DNA from: a virus | Direction: 5' to 3' (one strand) | DNA: 64,000 bases | IMG/VR virus record: IMGVR_UViG_3300002835_000050 | Coordinates: 1-64,000 of that record | Shown here: piece by piece, positions 15,795 to 26,071 of the stretch | Layout of the letters: each line of letters starts with the position of its first letter | How positions within the stretch are numbered: the first letter of the stretch is position 1 | Notes under the pieces: model-generated | What the model saw: the letters and a program-made list of their open reading frames with translations, nothing else | Database searches by the model: none | Told to the model about the DNA's origin: nothing | Program-made: the position numbers and the translations under genes

Positions 15795-18700
15795 ATGGCA
15801 GGTAAGATACAAAATACATCACAGAATATTAACCATAGTTTTACTAAAGGGTTAAATAAAGATTCAGATCCTTCTTTTGTACAAGATGGAATGTGGACAT
15901 ATGCACGTAATGCAGTAAACAATACTGTAGAAGGAGATCTAGGAGCAATCTCAAATGAGACTTCTAATTTTTTATGTGCTACAACAGGATCTACTATGCC
16001 TCCAATAGCAATCAAAAAATATATTATTGGTGCTATACAAGTTTATTCTGACAAGTGGTTAATATTTACAGCAGGTCATAATTCAAAAGGGCAACCTGTT
16101 AATTCTGAAATAGGACTATTAGAAGAAGAAAGATGTATCTATAGACCTATTGTTCAAGACTCTTGTTTAGGTTTTGATAAAAGATATTTAATATCTGGAG
16201 TATCTAGAGAAAAAGAAGATTGTACATGGCAAGTATATTTTGCAGATGGTTTAAATCCTGATAGATATCTTAATATTGGAGATCCTCAGACATGGCCTTC
16301 AAGTGGATATACTTGGATGGGAACAACAGCTGATATGAATTACTATACTAACGGTATAGATAAAATTCTTTGGCCTGGTGTACGTTGGAAAGAATTATGT
16401 AGTGACTCATTTGGAGTAACACAAACAACTCCTGGAGTTTGGCCAACAGGTAGTCCACAAGGATGTATAATTTGTAAAGACTTAAACTCATTAGATTGTG
16501 ATAAGATTAGATTAGCAAGACTAATGACTACACCCTGTCTTAAATTACGTCCAGGTTCATCTGGTGGTACTCTAAGAAATGGAACATATTTTGCTGTTAT
16601 AGCTTATACTATTAAAGGACAAAAAGTAACAGACTATTTTTCTCCAAGTAATACTCAACCTTTATGGACAGTAAATGATTCTGAAAGTTCACTTACACTT
16701 ACAATAGAAGCAGACTTTGTTAACTTTGATGAGTTTGTATTAGTGATAGTACAAAATATTAATCAAGGAACCGTTGCAAGACAGATTGGTACATACTCAA
16801 CTAAAACTACAAGAATTGAATTAGATCAGATAAAGGAAGATCTTATTACAGTTCCTACAGAGTTTTTACCAATACAAACTCCTGTATTTGAAAAGTCAGA
16901 TCAAATTGCTGAAGTAAATAATTACTTGCTTAGAGTAGGACCTACTTCTAAGTTTGATTTTAACTACCAACCATTAGCTAATTTAATTAAAGCTAAGTGG
17001 GCTTCAGTAGAATACCCAGCTGATTATTATGTGAAAGGTGGTTGGAAAGGAAGTTACTTAAGAGATGAAGTATATGCATTCTTTATCCGTTGGGTATATG
17101 ATACAGGAGATAAATCTTCATCATACCATATTCCAGGAAGAGCTCCTTCAACTTATACTTTACCTACATCAGGTAACTCAGTAGGAGAACTATTACTTAT
17201 ACCTAATGATCAAAATGCATTAGCTCCTGATGATCAAGTATTTGATGTATACAATACAGCAAGTGTTGATCCAGGCTCAACTTTAGTAAATACTGTATTA
17301 GAAGATGGAGGTAAGATTCTTGAAGTAGGTACTATGGGTTACTGGGAATCAACGGAAACATATCCTGATAATCAAGATTTTATTTGGAATGCTAGTTCAC
17401 ACTGCTGGACAGGAAAACAAAATTCTCCAAGTCAAGTATATGATCTATGTGGTTTACCAATAAGACATCATAAGTTTCCAGATAACTGTTTAAGCCCAAA
17501 CACTACACATTTTAAAAGTAATCCTAATTCATCTACACAAGGTGACTTGTTGAATATTAGAATTATGGGTGTATACTTTGAAAATATTATAACACCAAAA
17601 GATAATGAAGGTAATGAAGTAACAGGTGTTGTTGGTTATGAAATATTAAGAGGTTCTAGAGAAGGTAACAAATCTATCATTGCAAAAGGAATGATTAACA
17701 ATGTTAGAACTTATGCTATTAAAGGATCTGCAGCAAGAGGAAGAACAGGTATTTATCCTAACTATCCTTTTAACACAATTAAACCATTAAATAATATTGG
17801 TAGTAACGGTCAGGGTAACTATAATCTTAATGATCCTTATATTAGAATGACACCTACAGGATCAAATACTATAATAAATCAAACTATTCCTAAAGATATT
17901 GTTACTTTCCATTCACCGGATACAATGTTTAGAACACCTTTCTTATCTACTACAGAATTAAAACTCTATGGTTCTTTGTCAGGTTATTCTACACAAAACT
18001 TTCAGGATCCAGCTGAGCATCCTAAGTTTAAATTATTATCTGATTTTGTTATATTACCAATGTTCATGGTAGGTCTTGCTGAAGCAGTTGTATCTATCAC
18101 AGGTAAAAGAACAATGAATACATTAAGCCAACAAGATGTTTCTGCAGCATATGATACAAACTTATCAACTGTACCAGGAGTAGGAAATTCTCCAAGTTTA
18201 GTAGCTATTCCTCAACTAGCTGCTGCTAACGCAGCTATTAGTGTATATAATACAGCTGTAGAACTTTATTATAATTCAGCAGGAGGTTTATTTTTAGATG
18301 CTTTTGCTGTTATGTTTGGAGGTATTGATTCAAGTGTTCAAGCAATTGCTCAATCAACTTTACAATCAACATTAAATGGTATTGCTCTTTCAGGAACTTC
18401 TGGTTTAGGATATATTCCTTCTTTTACAGGTACTATTGAATATCCTTCTTATGCATATCTTCCTGGATTATTAAGAGCATTAGGGGGTATTAATCAATTC
18501 TTGTTTTATTTTGCTGAAGGGGCCAATACAAGTTTAGATTTTATTAATGCTATGCTACCATATGAGCAATTTGGAATGCAGTCACTTGCTCATGGTTTTT
18601 ATAGTGCTATGACTCCAGAAAATACTAAGACTGATATTGTTAGATTTAGAACTCCAGATAGTTTTTACATTAGAGATAATATTCAAGAAATCCCTAAATA

Positions 18701-21266
18701 TCAAGATAGTACAGGAACATATTATTCTTACTCAATTAATAATTTAAAAAGATCAGATGCTGTTACAGTAAGAACTGTAAATGGTAAAGGTGTAAGTACA
18801 GGTCCCGTATTTCTTAATACAGATAAATCTTTAGTTACATTAGGATCATTAATGAAAGCTGCCGTTAATTCAGAACCTGGTATATTACCTGGAGAAAAAC
18901 CAAGTTTTACAAATATTGATATTCCTTTTAGTTTACCAATTGCTAGTCATTATGGGGGACTAAAAGTTAGATTAAGAAATCAATATGGTCAATTACAAGG
19001 TATTAAACAAATTCCAATTACGCCTTGTGAACAAAAAATTGGTTCAGCGGATAATGCTTTTATAAGTCTTAATACAGGTCTAGTATGTCCTAGTATTACT
19101 ACAACTCCTGGAAGTGTTGTAATTAATACAGTATTAGCAAGTACACCAATATTCTTTGGAGGAGATACCTTTATAAATAGATACACAGAGAAAAATACTT
19201 TCTTTTATTTCTATGATTGGTTATTTGGTCAACCAGATGGATTTGAATATAACTACTATCAACATCAAATGATTCCTTCACCTAGATTTGCTGTAAACAA
19301 TATTAGATATGATGTTGGCGATATGGCAAGTGGTATTACAGATATATCAGCTCCCCCTGCACAAGGTACAGGAGCACTACCCTCTTCATTTTATAATTTA
19401 GATTGGGAAAACTATCACTATGAGGATGATGACCCAGGAGATTATCCAGGATTGTTTGGTGCAACAAGATGTAAATTTTATTTAGCTAATTCATCTGTAA
19501 GAGACTTTTTTGTTGAATCTGATGTATTAGTTGACTTTAGACAACAAGGTCTTGAGGAAGGAGCTAAACACTATGATCCATATAGATATACAAACTATCC
19601 GGCAATGTTTAATATGAATCCTCAAATTATTACAAGAGGTAATGAATATAGATATGATTACTCATTAAGTATATCCAAAGCATTTACTCAGTATTTTTCT
19701 CAAGGATCTTTACAAAGTAGATACTATGATCCTAATGTAGCCAAGTTATGTTATACATATTATCCTGATAGAATTTACTATTCACTACAACAACAGAATG
19801 AATCATTTAAAGATAGTTGGTTTGTTTACTTACCAAATAACTATAATGAATTTAAGTCTCAAGTCAGTGGAGTAAAGTCTATTAATAAAAGTGGTTTGTT
19901 TATTACTTTTAAAAATGATAGTCCATTAATGTACCAAGGTGTTGATACACTTCAAACAGATTTAAGTACTAAGATTACTATTGGTGACGGAGGTTTATTT
20001 AGTCAACCAGGACAATCTGTATCTAATGCAGATAAACCCTATGAATATGGATCATCTCAAAGTAGACTAGCTGTTATTTCTACACCTGCTGGATTATTTT
20101 ATATGTCTGAGAATCAGGCTAAGATATTTAACTATTCAGGTGGCTTAAAAGAAATTTCACAAACAGGTCTTAAGTGGTGGTTTACACTATTCTTACCATA
20201 TAAGTTAACTGATGATTTTCCAGATTATCCATATCAAGATAATCCAGTAGCTGGTATTGGTTGTCAAGCAATGTATGATAATACTAACTCTATTATTTAC
20301 TTTACTAAAAAAGATTATAAAGTAAAAGATGAATATAAAGGATTAGTAACATATGTACCTCTAATTACTTTTGGAGCATTAAAAGGACAAGGAGATTACT
20401 TTGTTTTAGATGGTAAAGGAAAATATTTAATTGGTGATCCAATGATATTTGAAGATGCTTCTTGGACATTAAGTTATGACCCTAAGAATGAATTTTGGAT
20501 TAGTTATCATGACTGGCATCCAGATTTATCTATGCCTACTAAGTCATACTTTATGACAAGTAAAGAAAATACTATTTGGAAACATAATTATGTTTGTGAC
20601 AGCTACTGTAACTACTATGGACAGAATTATCCATTTGAAGTTGAGATACCAATTATTACAGGTGAAACAGTTACTACATTAAAATCTGTTCAGTACATTC
20701 TAGAGTGTTATAAAAGAGATAGTTATAACTGTGTAGATCAGTTTCAAGTACTAGACTTTAACTTTGATAAAGCTGTAGTCTATAATATGGAACAAGTTTC
20801 TGGATACCTTAACTTAAATATATTCCCTAAGAATAATATCACATTAAGTTTAGAATATCCAAAACCACGTCCAGGTATAATTATTGAACCTAATGTACAA
20901 CCATTACCAGGATTTGATATCTTATTTTCTAAAGAAGAAAATAAATACAGATTTAATCAGTTCTGGGATATTACAAGAAACAGAGGAGAGTTTCCAAATG
21001 GAGCTGGTTATCCACCACAAGGTACATTAGTACCAGGAACAACAGTGCTTGCAGGTAATTATACTCAAGAGTACTTATGGGTAACACAATCAAATGGTTA
21101 CATTAAAACATTGAATCCAAATAATATGGATATTGCAAAACCATTACTTCAAAGAAAGAAGTTCAGACATTATCTAAACTTTTTAAATTTAAGAAAAGAT
21201 GTGTCAGGAGATGTCAATATGATATTGAAATTAACAAGTACTAAGAATCAATTATCCAATAGATAA
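15795..21266 (+). CDS. Muzzle/stabilization-type tail protein
   Basis: The protein has 1823 residues. The N-terminus reads NHSFTKGLNKDSDPSFVQDG, then MWTYARNAVNNTVEGDLGAI, which is the characteristic start of the long tail-stabilization (P22 gp10-like) or muzzle proteins of crAss-like phages. These form the distal tail end and the gate for DNA. The rest is beta-rich, with repeated short blade-like segments (for example YLISGVSREKEDCTWQVYFA, then LFYMSENQAKIFNYSGGLKE) as expected of a propeller-like body, plus long loops rich in Y, N and P. An alanine/serine-rich helical stretch near residues 740-900 is distinct. It lies immediately after the ring proteins and overlaps the lysozyme-like gene (TAATG), the expected place for a tail-tip protein. 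Confidence 0.82.
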   Translation: MAGKIQNTSQNINHSFTKGLNKDSDPSFVQDGMWTYARNAVNNTVEGDLGAISNETSNFLCATTGSTMPPIAIKKYIIGAIQVYSDKWLIFTAGHNSKGQPVNSEIGLLEEERCIYRPIVQDSCLGFDKRYLISGVSREKEDCTWQVYFADGLNPDRYLNIGDPQTWPSSGYTWMGTTADMNYYTNGIDKILWPGVRWKELCSDSFGVTQTTPGVWPTGSPQGCIICKDLNSLDCDKIRLARLMTTPCLKLRPGSSGGTLRNGTYFAVIAYTIKGQKVTDYFSPSNTQPLWTVNDSESSLTLTIEADFVNFDEFVLVIVQNINQGTVARQIGTYSTKTTRIELDQIKEDLITVPTEFLPIQTPVFEKSDQIAEVNNYLLRVGPTSKFDFNYQPLANLIKAKWASVEYPADYYVKGGWKGSYLRDEVYAFFIRWVYDTGDKSSSYHIPGRAPSTYTLPTSGNSVGELLLIPNDQNALAPDDQVFDVYNTASVDPGSTLVNTVLEDGGKILEVGTMGYWESTETYPDNQDFIWNASSHCWTGKQNSPSQVYDLCGLPIRHHKFPDNCLSPNTTHFKSNPNSSTQGDLLNIRIMGVYFENIITPKDNEGNEVTGVVGYEILRGSREGNKSIIAKGMINNVRTYAIKGSAARGRTGIYPNYPFNTIKPLNNIGSNGQGNYNLNDPYIRMTPTGSNTIINQTIPKDIVTFHSPDTMFRTPFLSTTELKLYGSLSGYSTQNFQDPAEHPKFKLLSDFVILPMFMVGLAEAVVSITGKRTMNTLSQQDVSAAYDTNLSTVPGVGNSPSLVAIPQLAAANAAISVYNTAVELYYNSAGGLFLDAFAVMFGGIDSSVQAIAQSTLQSTLNGIALSGTSGLGYIPSFTGTIEYPSYAYLPGLLRALGGINQFLFYFAEGANTSLDFINAMLPYEQFGMQSLAHGFYSAMTPENTKTDIVRFRTPDSFYIRDNIQEIPKYQDSTGTYYSYSINNLKRSDAVTVRTVNGKGVSTGPVFLNTDKSLVTLGSLMKAAVNSEPGILPGEKPSFTNIDIPFSLPIASHYGGLKVRLRNQYGQLQGIKQIPITPCEQKIGSADNAFISLNTGLVCPSITTTPGSVVINTVLASTPIFFGGDTFINRYTEKNTFFYFYDWLFGQPDGFEYNYYQHQMIPSPRFAVNNIRYDVGDMASGITDISAPPAQGTGALPSSFYNLDWENYHYEDDDPGDYPGLFGATRCKFYLANSSVRDFFVESDVLVDFRQQGLEEGAKHYDPYRYTNYPAMFNMNPQIITRGNEYRYDYSLSISKAFTQYFSQGSLQSRYYDPNVAKLCYTYYPDRIYYSLQQQNESFKDSWFVYLPNNYNEFKSQVSGVKSINKSGLFITFKNDSPLMYQGVDTLQTDLSTKITIGDGGLFSQPGQSVSNADKPYEYGSSQSRLAVISTPAGLFYMSENQAKIFNYSGGLKEISQTGLKWWFTLFLPYKLTDDFPDYPYQDNPVAGIGCQAMYDNTNSIIYFTKKDYKVKDEYKGLVTYVPLITFGALKGQGDYFVLDGKGKYLIGDPMIFEDASWTLSYDPKNEFWISYHDWHPDLSMPTKSYFMTSKENTIWKHNYVCDSYCNYYGQNYPFEVEIPIITGETVTTLKSVQYILECYKRDSYNCVDQFQVLDFNFDKAVVYNMEQVSGYLNLNIFPKNNITLSLEYPKPRPGIIIEPNVQPLPGFDILFSKEENKYRFNQFWDITRNRGEFPNGAGYPPQGTLVPGTTVLAGNYTQEYLWVTQSNGYIKTLNPNNMDIAKPLLQRKKFRHYLNFLNLRKDVSGDVNMILKLTSTKNQLSNR

Positions 21267-22357
21267 TGACTAATAAAAAAGTTCTATCCAAAGCTGTATC
21301 TGAATTAGATAAAGCAAAGGCTCCGGCAAAACCTAAAGATATAATCACTGATCCAATGGGTCAGTGGAAATATCCTGGACAAGTTACCAGAATACCTTCT
21401 GATAATATAACAATGCAAGGTGTTAATTATCCAGTATGGGCACAACCTAATATAGGCCCTGGTATGATGATGCAACCAGGTCAAGATTACATGTTTCCAG
21501 AAGCTGATTATGTAGATGAATATCCTCAAATGAAAAGAGGAGGGTCTAAAAAAAATAAAAAGTATACTAGGAATATTACTGCTCTTAATAAACTTTTTGC
21601 TGAAAACTATTTATTTAAAAAACCAGGTAAGAAACAAATCTATGATCCTAATACTCCACTATTTGAAGATGGAGGATATATTGAAGAAGACATATCTGTA
21701 CCTTCATTGCAAAATAATGTATTTGCTCCAGGTGGTGTTGTAGATCTTAATCCTGAAACAATGAAAAAATATCTTGCTGCTTTAAAGGTACAAGAGAATA
21801 ATGAAAATACAGGACTTAGAAAAAATAAATGGTATCCTTATCCAAGTTCTGAAAAAGGAACTGATACAATTGCTTATGGTCATAAATTATTACCAGGAGA
21901 ACAAAAGTATTATGAAGGCATAACTACACAACAAGCTGAAGCTTTAGCAAGAAAAGATGTATTAGAAAAACAAGAATCTGCTAAAGGACGTATTGATAAA
22001 AAATATGGTAAGGGTACATTTGATAAGTTACCACAGGATGCTCAAATGTTATTAGTTGATTATCAGTATAATGTAGGTTTACAAAAGTTTCCTAAATTTG
22101 TAGAAGCTGTAATAAAAGGTGATAAGCCTACAATGCTAAAAGAATATGAAAGAACTTCTGATGTAGGTAAGTTAACTAAAAGAAATAATTGGACTAAAGA
22201 GGTTATTGACAACTTAGAATATCCTGTAATTAAAAAACCAGCAAAAGCTAAAGTTGCAAGTCTAGAATCTGAAAATGATTATACAGAAGCAGAACTAACC
22301 CCAGAAGAAATAGAGTGGTATAAATCACAAGGTTATATAGTAGAAGAACTTGATTAA
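21266..22357 (+). CDS. Virion-associated lysozyme-like protein (GH24-type candidate)
   Basis: The protein has 363 residues. The N-terminal 165 residues are disordered and basic, with x-x-G-G motifs (MKRGGS, FEDGGY, FAPGGV). From about 175 a lysozyme-like domain follows: E177 or E180 in QENNENTGLRK, then a KGTDTIAYGHKL strand with D200 and T201, then ITTQQAEALARKDV and QMLLVDYQYNVGL. The Glu ... Asp ... Thr plus G-Y-G-H-type strand is the GH24 (phage lysozyme) layout, which cleaves the peptidoglycan glycan backbone. Translational coupling to the muzzle-type gene suggests a tail-tip enzyme used during entry, not a late lysis enzyme. No signal peptide is seen. The family call is by motif, and a related muramidase fold is possible. 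Confidence 0.72.
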   Translation: MTNKKVLSKAVSELDKAKAPAKPKDIITDPMGQWKYPGQVTRIPSDNITMQGVNYPVWAQPNIGPGMMMQPGQDYMFPEADYVDEYPQMKRGGSKKNKKYTRNITALNKLFAENYLFKKPGKKQIYDPNTPLFEDGGYIEEDISVPSLQNNVFAPGGVVDLNPETMKKYLAALKVQENNENTGLRKNKWYPYPSSEKGTDTIAYGHKLLPGEQKYYEGITTQQAEALARKDVLEKQESAKGRIDKKYGKGTFDKLPQDAQMLLVDYQYNVGLQKFPKFVEAVIKGDKPTMLKEYERTSDVGKLTKRNNWTKEVIDNLEYPVIKKPAKAKVASLESENDYTEAELTPEEIEWYKSQGYIVEELD

Positions 22358-22388
22358 ACTTATTAAGTTTATTGAATAAATTAAAATT

Positions 22389-22399
22389 TACTATATTTA
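22389..22399 (+). promoter_or_regulatory. Candidate phage promoter, TACTATATTTA variant
   Basis: It lies 16 bases before the ATG at 22415 in a 57-base spacer that also holds a weak AAACTT/AAGTTT hairpin (22357-22371). TTG at 22373-22375 is about 17 bases upstream of TATATT. It differs from the core by one base. Confidence 0.42.
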
Positions 22400-22414
22400 A
22401 TTATAACTAGTTAT

Positions 22415-25400
22415 ATGAAAAAAAGAGTAAGATTATATAAGGCACAAGAAGGTGGTACACCTGATGTCAATATGTTAAGTTACCCAGGTGCTCAAGCGCA
22501 ACAATCTGATGAAGGATCCAATGATCAATTAGTATCTATGATATTAAGTGATATTGGTAATTCTTTATCTAAAGATCAAATTGTAGGTAAGTTAGTTACT
22601 GTATTTAATACAGATCCAAATGAAGCAAATCAAATTGTAGATCAAGTTTTTAAATATGTAGAACAACAAAAACAATCTGAGATAGAAGCTGCTGATGATG
22701 AGGACAATGAAGAAGATGTTCAAGAAACTGTTGTAGCTGAAGAAGAAGTTGTAGAAGAACCTGAAAGTAGAGGACAGACTGGTACTCAAATGTCTAATGA
22801 AATAATTGATGAATGGGATGATTCATCTGCTGATGATACAGAATTTTCTTCAAATTTAGTTATGCAGTATGGTGGTTATCCAATGGCACAAGAAGGTATG
22901 GAAGTACCAATTCAAATGCCAGATGTAAGTTCTTACTTGCCTCAAGATATGGCTGATTATTTAGGAGGAACAACTAATCCTTATTCAGGTTTAGCATGGA
23001 ATTCTCCAGATCAAACAGAAAATATAGTAGAGGATGAAGAAGTATTTTCTGATTATACTGAGCCAGAATTACCTGAAGAAAGATTTGGTGGTATGCCAAG
23101 TAAAAGAAGTTATGTAAATTCTGTTCTTAAGTTGGTTAAGAAACAAATGGGTGGTGATAGTGCTGCTCCAGAATCTGCTAAATATGATGATGACAATGCT
23201 GATCCAACAGGTGCTAATGTAAGAAAGAAAGCATTAGATAAATTTATTGGATCTGTTAAGAATCAATCTGGTATGGCTTTAGCTAAACAACAAGCAGAGC
23301 AACAGTATGAACAAATGATGCAACAGCAAATGGCTATGCAACAATATCCTATGGCTCAACAAGGAGGAGAACAAGATACTGAAAATCCAATGCATCATCT
23401 ACAAGCATTTTCTCAATCTATGAACAATGTTTTTGATGATCAACAAAATGAATTAGTACAAGCTCAATTTGGTGGTTTATTTGGTAGAAGAAGAATGAAT
23501 AACATGATGCAACAAGGTATGCCTATGATACCTGGAATGCCTCCTATTACTAAAATTGATGTAAGAAAATCAGGTTGGTTATTTAATAGACCAAAAGAAT
23601 ATTCAATTGAATTTGGTGCATATAGTCCAATGCCTGGAATGAGTCCACAAGGATTACCACCTCAAGCATATGGTTATAGTACAAGAACTATTAAAACACC
23701 TGCTAAAAGAATTAAAGTAGAAACAACAGCTGAAGTAGTTAATAATGAAGCTATTAAAGAAGTATCTGCTGCTACTCCTACATCTGATGCAACTACAAAA
23801 GCAGCTGATGCCCCTGTTACAACTACAACTCCAGTAACTACAAGTACGGGCACTAAAAATGTTCCTATAAAAGTAAATCCAAAAGTTGTAGATAAAATTA
23901 AAACAGATAATAAAGTAAATAGTAAAAATACTAAAGATGGTATTTATGCATATGGTACTGCAGATGGTACATACAAAAAACAAAATGGTATTTGGTATGT
24001 AAACCGTGGTGTTAAAACAAAAATGCAGTACTTACCTATAACTGATCAAAGAAGAATTAATGAGTTAAATAAAAAAGCAGATTATAAAGGAGAGGCTAGT
24101 AAACAAGAAGATGGTAAGTTTACTATGCAAAATCCTTTTGGATATAATCCTGCTATAGATCCTCGTACAGGTAACTATAGACCAATGAGTGCAATTGCTG
24201 ATGATGACTTTGTACAAACAGCAGCTTTTTTAGGCGCAGCTGGTAGAGTAGGAAGCGGAACTGCAGATGTCTTAGAACAATTTACATTTAAAAGACCAAC
24301 TAACCTTTTAGGTAAAGGAAGAAACATGGTTAATCCAGGACAACCTATGTTAGGACCAGGACAACCTATGCTTAATCCAGGTCAAGGATTAATTAATCCT
24401 CCTGGAGGTTTTCAATATGCTTTACCATTTCAAGAAGGTGGTGTAGTAGATAATCCTTTTGCAGATGAGTATGGTAATCTACAACAATTTATTGGTGGTG
24501 GAGATGAAGATATTACACAAGGAGATTTAGATGATGTTTATTCTAAAGATACAGCTAATGGAGATTTTCCTATGGCTCAATGGGGTGGTGTAATAGAAGC
24601 TTTATTTCCTGCTAATATTATGCCTAGACGTTATGGAAGAGGATATTCTCAAATGGTAGGTTCACCTTATGATCCTAGAACTAAGATGGCTATGCCTAAT
24701 TTTATGCCAGGACCTGGAGCGCATCTTAATAAAATTGATGTAACTAAATCAAATTGGTTAACAGGAGCTCCAAAGAAATATACTGTAACTTATGGTCAAA
24801 CTATGGCAGGTCCAAGAAATCAGCCAGGTTTACCTAACTCAGGGACTAATACTCCTCAGACTCAAATGAGAAACTCTAAGAGAACTGATATTCCTGATGA
24901 TTTAAGTTTAGCTGCTAAAATGGCTATTAACAGAGGTGATAGACAAACTGCTAGAAATGATAGAAGATTAGCAAGACATCCTGAGTATTTAGAATCTCCA
25001 TTTACTCCTGAACAACAAGAAGCTAGAAAGTTATTTAAAAAAGTAACTGGTCCTAAAGAACCTGTTAAACCAGGAATGACTGATGAGCAATTACAACAGT
25101 TTAACCAAGCAGTTAGTAATTCTGCAGGAGTACCTGGATATAATGGACAGTTTCAAAGAGGTGGTGATTTACAAAGATTTATTCCCCAAGCTCAAACAGG
25201 TATGCAAAATCCTGTAAGTTATGCTAATAATCCTGCAGTAGCTAATGTAACTCAAAATTATTTTGATAAAAACAATCAAGCTAAACCAGGTGACTTTACA
25301 GATATTTTTGCAGACTATGCTAGAGCAAATAAACAAGATGCTTCTGGTGGTTATGAACAAGAGACTGCCGTAGATTACAAAGCTAAAAAAGCTCCTGGAT

Positions 25401-26062
25401 CATTTGATGGAGAAGCAATGGTTAATACAATCAATGCTGGTGTACAAGGTGTAACAGGATTAATTAACAGAGCTCAAGATCAAAAAGCTGAAGCTAAAAT
25501 GCAAGAGAATCTTACAGCAGATAACTTATATGCATCTGATCCTAGCAAAGACCGTGGAGACTATGATACTAACTCTGGTTTATACAGATTAGATGAGATG
25601 GGTCAAAAATGGAATAGCCGTTCTAAACAATATGGTGGAGATATCTATCAAGATGGTGGTCAGAAAGCTAGATTTTATGATACAGCTATTGGTGAATATA
25701 ATCAATGGTTAGCTACTCCTGCAGCATGGCAAGAAGATCCCGAGATGTTAGCTCCAGATGGTAAAAATTTAAACTTATGTTTAGATTGTATGGATGTAGA
25801 TTGGAACAGTGAGCAAGATATAAGAGATGCTCATAAACTAATTGAAGAGGGTTACTCAACAGGAACTCACAGAAATCAAGAAGTATTTAATACAGCTTTG
25901 AAAAAATATGGATTAGAAACACCTCAGTACAGTTCTAAAAAAGCAGTATCAAAAAAACAATTTGGTGGAAATATAGGATATACTGAAGGTGATGAAGTTG
26001 ATATGACTGAAGAAGAAATAGCAGACTTTATTGCTAACGGAGGTGAATTAGAATATTTATAA
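22415..26062 (+). CDS. Large low-complexity internal virion protein with many GG motifs
   Basis: The protein has 1215 residues and begins MKKRVRLYKAQEGG, a start shared in style with the next gene. Residues 25-90 are helical and 90-130 very acidic. Long M/Q/P-rich stretches (QMMQQQMAMQQYPMAQQGG) follow. About 14 x-x-G-G motifs are spread along it (QYGGY, AQQGGE, AQFGGL, FQEGGV, AQWGGV, FQRGGD, KQYGGD, KQFGGN and others). A 22-residue unit is duplicated: KIDVRKSGWLFNRPKEYSI near residue 380 and KIDVTKSNWLTGAPKKYTV near 774. A 7-residue PGQPML repeat sits near 641-660. The C-terminus is acidic. No enzyme motif is visible. Position and style suggest a capsid-internal or ejected protein. Confidence 0.75.
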   Translation: MKKRVRLYKAQEGGTPDVNMLSYPGAQAQQSDEGSNDQLVSMILSDIGNSLSKDQIVGKLVTVFNTDPNEANQIVDQVFKYVEQQKQSEIEAADDEDNEEDVQETVVAEEEVVEEPESRGQTGTQMSNEIIDEWDDSSADDTEFSSNLVMQYGGYPMAQEGMEVPIQMPDVSSYLPQDMADYLGGTTNPYSGLAWNSPDQTENIVEDEEVFSDYTEPELPEERFGGMPSKRSYVNSVLKLVKKQMGGDSAAPESAKYDDDNADPTGANVRKKALDKFIGSVKNQSGMALAKQQAEQQYEQMMQQQMAMQQYPMAQQGGEQDTENPMHHLQAFSQSMNNVFDDQQNELVQAQFGGLFGRRRMNNMMQQGMPMIPGMPPITKIDVRKSGWLFNRPKEYSIEFGAYSPMPGMSPQGLPPQAYGYSTRTIKTPAKRIKVETTAEVVNNEAIKEVSAATPTSDATTKAADAPVTTTTPVTTSTGTKNVPIKVNPKVVDKIKTDNKVNSKNTKDGIYAYGTADGTYKKQNGIWYVNRGVKTKMQYLPITDQRRINELNKKADYKGEASKQEDGKFTMQNPFGYNPAIDPRTGNYRPMSAIADDDFVQTAAFLGAAGRVGSGTADVLEQFTFKRPTNLLGKGRNMVNPGQPMLGPGQPMLNPGQGLINPPGGFQYALPFQEGGVVDNPFADEYGNLQQFIGGGDEDITQGDLDDVYSKDTANGDFPMAQWGGVIEALFPANIMPRRYGRGYSQMVGSPYDPRTKMAMPNFMPGPGAHLNKIDVTKSNWLTGAPKKYTVTYGQTMAGPRNQPGLPNSGTNTPQTQMRNSKRTDIPDDLSLAAKMAINRGDRQTARNDRRLARHPEYLESPFTPEQQEARKLFKKVTGPKEPVKPGMTDEQLQQFNQAVSNSAGVPGYNGQFQRGGDLQRFIPQAQTGMQNPVSYANNPAVANVTQNYFDKNNQAKPGDFTDIFADYARANKQDASGGYEQETAVDYKAKKAPGSFDGEAMVNTINAGVQGVTGLINRAQDQKAEAKMQENLTADNLYASDPSKDRGDYDTNSGLYRLDEMGQKWNSRSKQYGGDIYQDGGQKARFYDTAIGEYNQWLATPAAWQEDPEMLAPDGKNLNLCLDCMDVDWNSEQDIRDAHKLIEEGYSTGTHRNQEVFNTALKKYGLETPQYSSKKAVSKKQFGGNIGYTEGDEVDMTEEEIADFIANGGELEYL
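24335..24397 (+). repeat. Three 21-bp tandem repeats (PGQPML-type)
   Basis: Units start at 24335, 24356 and 24377. The first two share 15 identical leading bases (CCAGGACAACCTATG), and the third is diverged. They are in frame and encode P-G-Q-P-M-L-x. Confidence 0.8.
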
Positions 26063-26071
26063 TATACAACT

